Shown piece after piece: positions 63,841-64,000 of a stretch of 64,000 nt of DNA (its first letter is position 1; each line of letters opens with the position of its first letter). The translations under genes were made by a program, and so were the position numbers. Source of the stretch: Silene conica (Eukaryota > Streptophyta > Magnoliopsida > Caryophyllales > Caryophyllaceae); contig CM055315.2 of the NCBI GenBank assembly GCA_029255685.2, positions 70,089,681-70,153,680 on the forward strand, in the 5' to 3' direction. The notes beneath the pieces are model-generated. The model did no database searches, was not told the DNA's origin, and saw only the letters and a program-made list of their open reading frames with translations.

Positions 63841-64000
63841 GGTCGTGAGTTCCTTGTTTCCTTTTTCCATCTTATAGTTTTTAGTTTTTGTTTTGCTTTT
63901 ATTTTATAGTTTTGTATATATCGTATCCCGTAGGAACATGTATTAGGTTGTGTACCCCCTTTTCCCTTGTATGTTGTAGCCAATGAGGACATTGTCTGGT
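63841..64000 (+). other. Athila-like 3' region at the right edge
   Basis: It ends with CAATG-agga-CATTG at 63981-63994, the core of the conserved Athila-group hairpin. It appears to be the sequence into which the Tekay-like element inserted. Only 160 bp are visible. Confidence 0.5.

Noticed and set aside
62273..64000. A host gene at the right edge
   Set aside because: No exon-like frame or splice pattern was found; LTR termini and Athila-like sequence explain the region.

Overview
The window is nuclear DNA of a flowering plant and consists almost entirely of nested LTR retrotransposons; I see no host gene, rRNA or tRNA gene. The basis is complete Copia and Gypsy (Tekay-type chromovirus, Athila-type, Tat/Retand-type) polyproteins, plant-type primer-binding sites (initiator tRNA-Met and tRNA-Asp types), LTRs with TG...CA ends and 5-bp target-site duplications (TSDs). 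I cannot name the species. A Tat element with an antisense gene recalls Retand of Silene, but that is weak evidence.

Layout. A minus-strand Copia element (Copia A) is the visible scaffold: 1-559, 38033-39368 and 58340-62272 (5' LTR 61272-62272). Its 3' end lies left of the window. It sits in a minus-strand Tekay-like LTR (about 62273-63840), which abuts Athila-like sequence (63841-64000). Two large insertions split Copia A. (1) 560-38032, TSD tctcc: a tandem non-autonomous Athila-like element, LTR-int-LTR-int-LTR-int-LTR, with only degenerate gag inside. Its LTR1 holds a Tekay chromovirus (989-9472, TSD cttaa), and its LTR2 holds a nearly complete minus-strand Athila element (15489-27723, TSD ggccg). 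(2) 39369-58339, TSD ctcga: a second, young Copia (Copia B) with an intact 1343-codon gag-pol. Its leader is interrupted by a Tat/Retand element (45434-55778, TSD atccc).

How the parts relate. The tandem element has no pol but shares LTR termini, tRNA-Asp PBS, PPT, 3' hairpin and repeated short hairpins with the Athila element nested in it, so it probably depends on such a partner. The Tat element carries gag-pol in one reading frame with a TAG-CAA-TTA stop between protease and RT, plus an antisense gene that can be assembled from four exons with matching GT-AG introns and phases.

Most unusual signal. The Athila-type elements are studded with a 33-bp unit: two self-complementary 12-mers (GGTCGNNCGACC type) separated by exactly 9 variable nucleotides. 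I count 37 pairs, in LTRs, UTRs and, in frame, in gag. The unrelated Copia leaders carry the same architecture with a different 12-mer (ACTCGATCGAGT type), including one unit whose arms are complementary to each other but not individually palindromic. This suggests that the conserved object is a stem-loop of about 12 bp with a loop of 8-10 nt. The Tekay-like LTR at the right edge carries a third set of GC-rich hairpins. All counts were made by eye.
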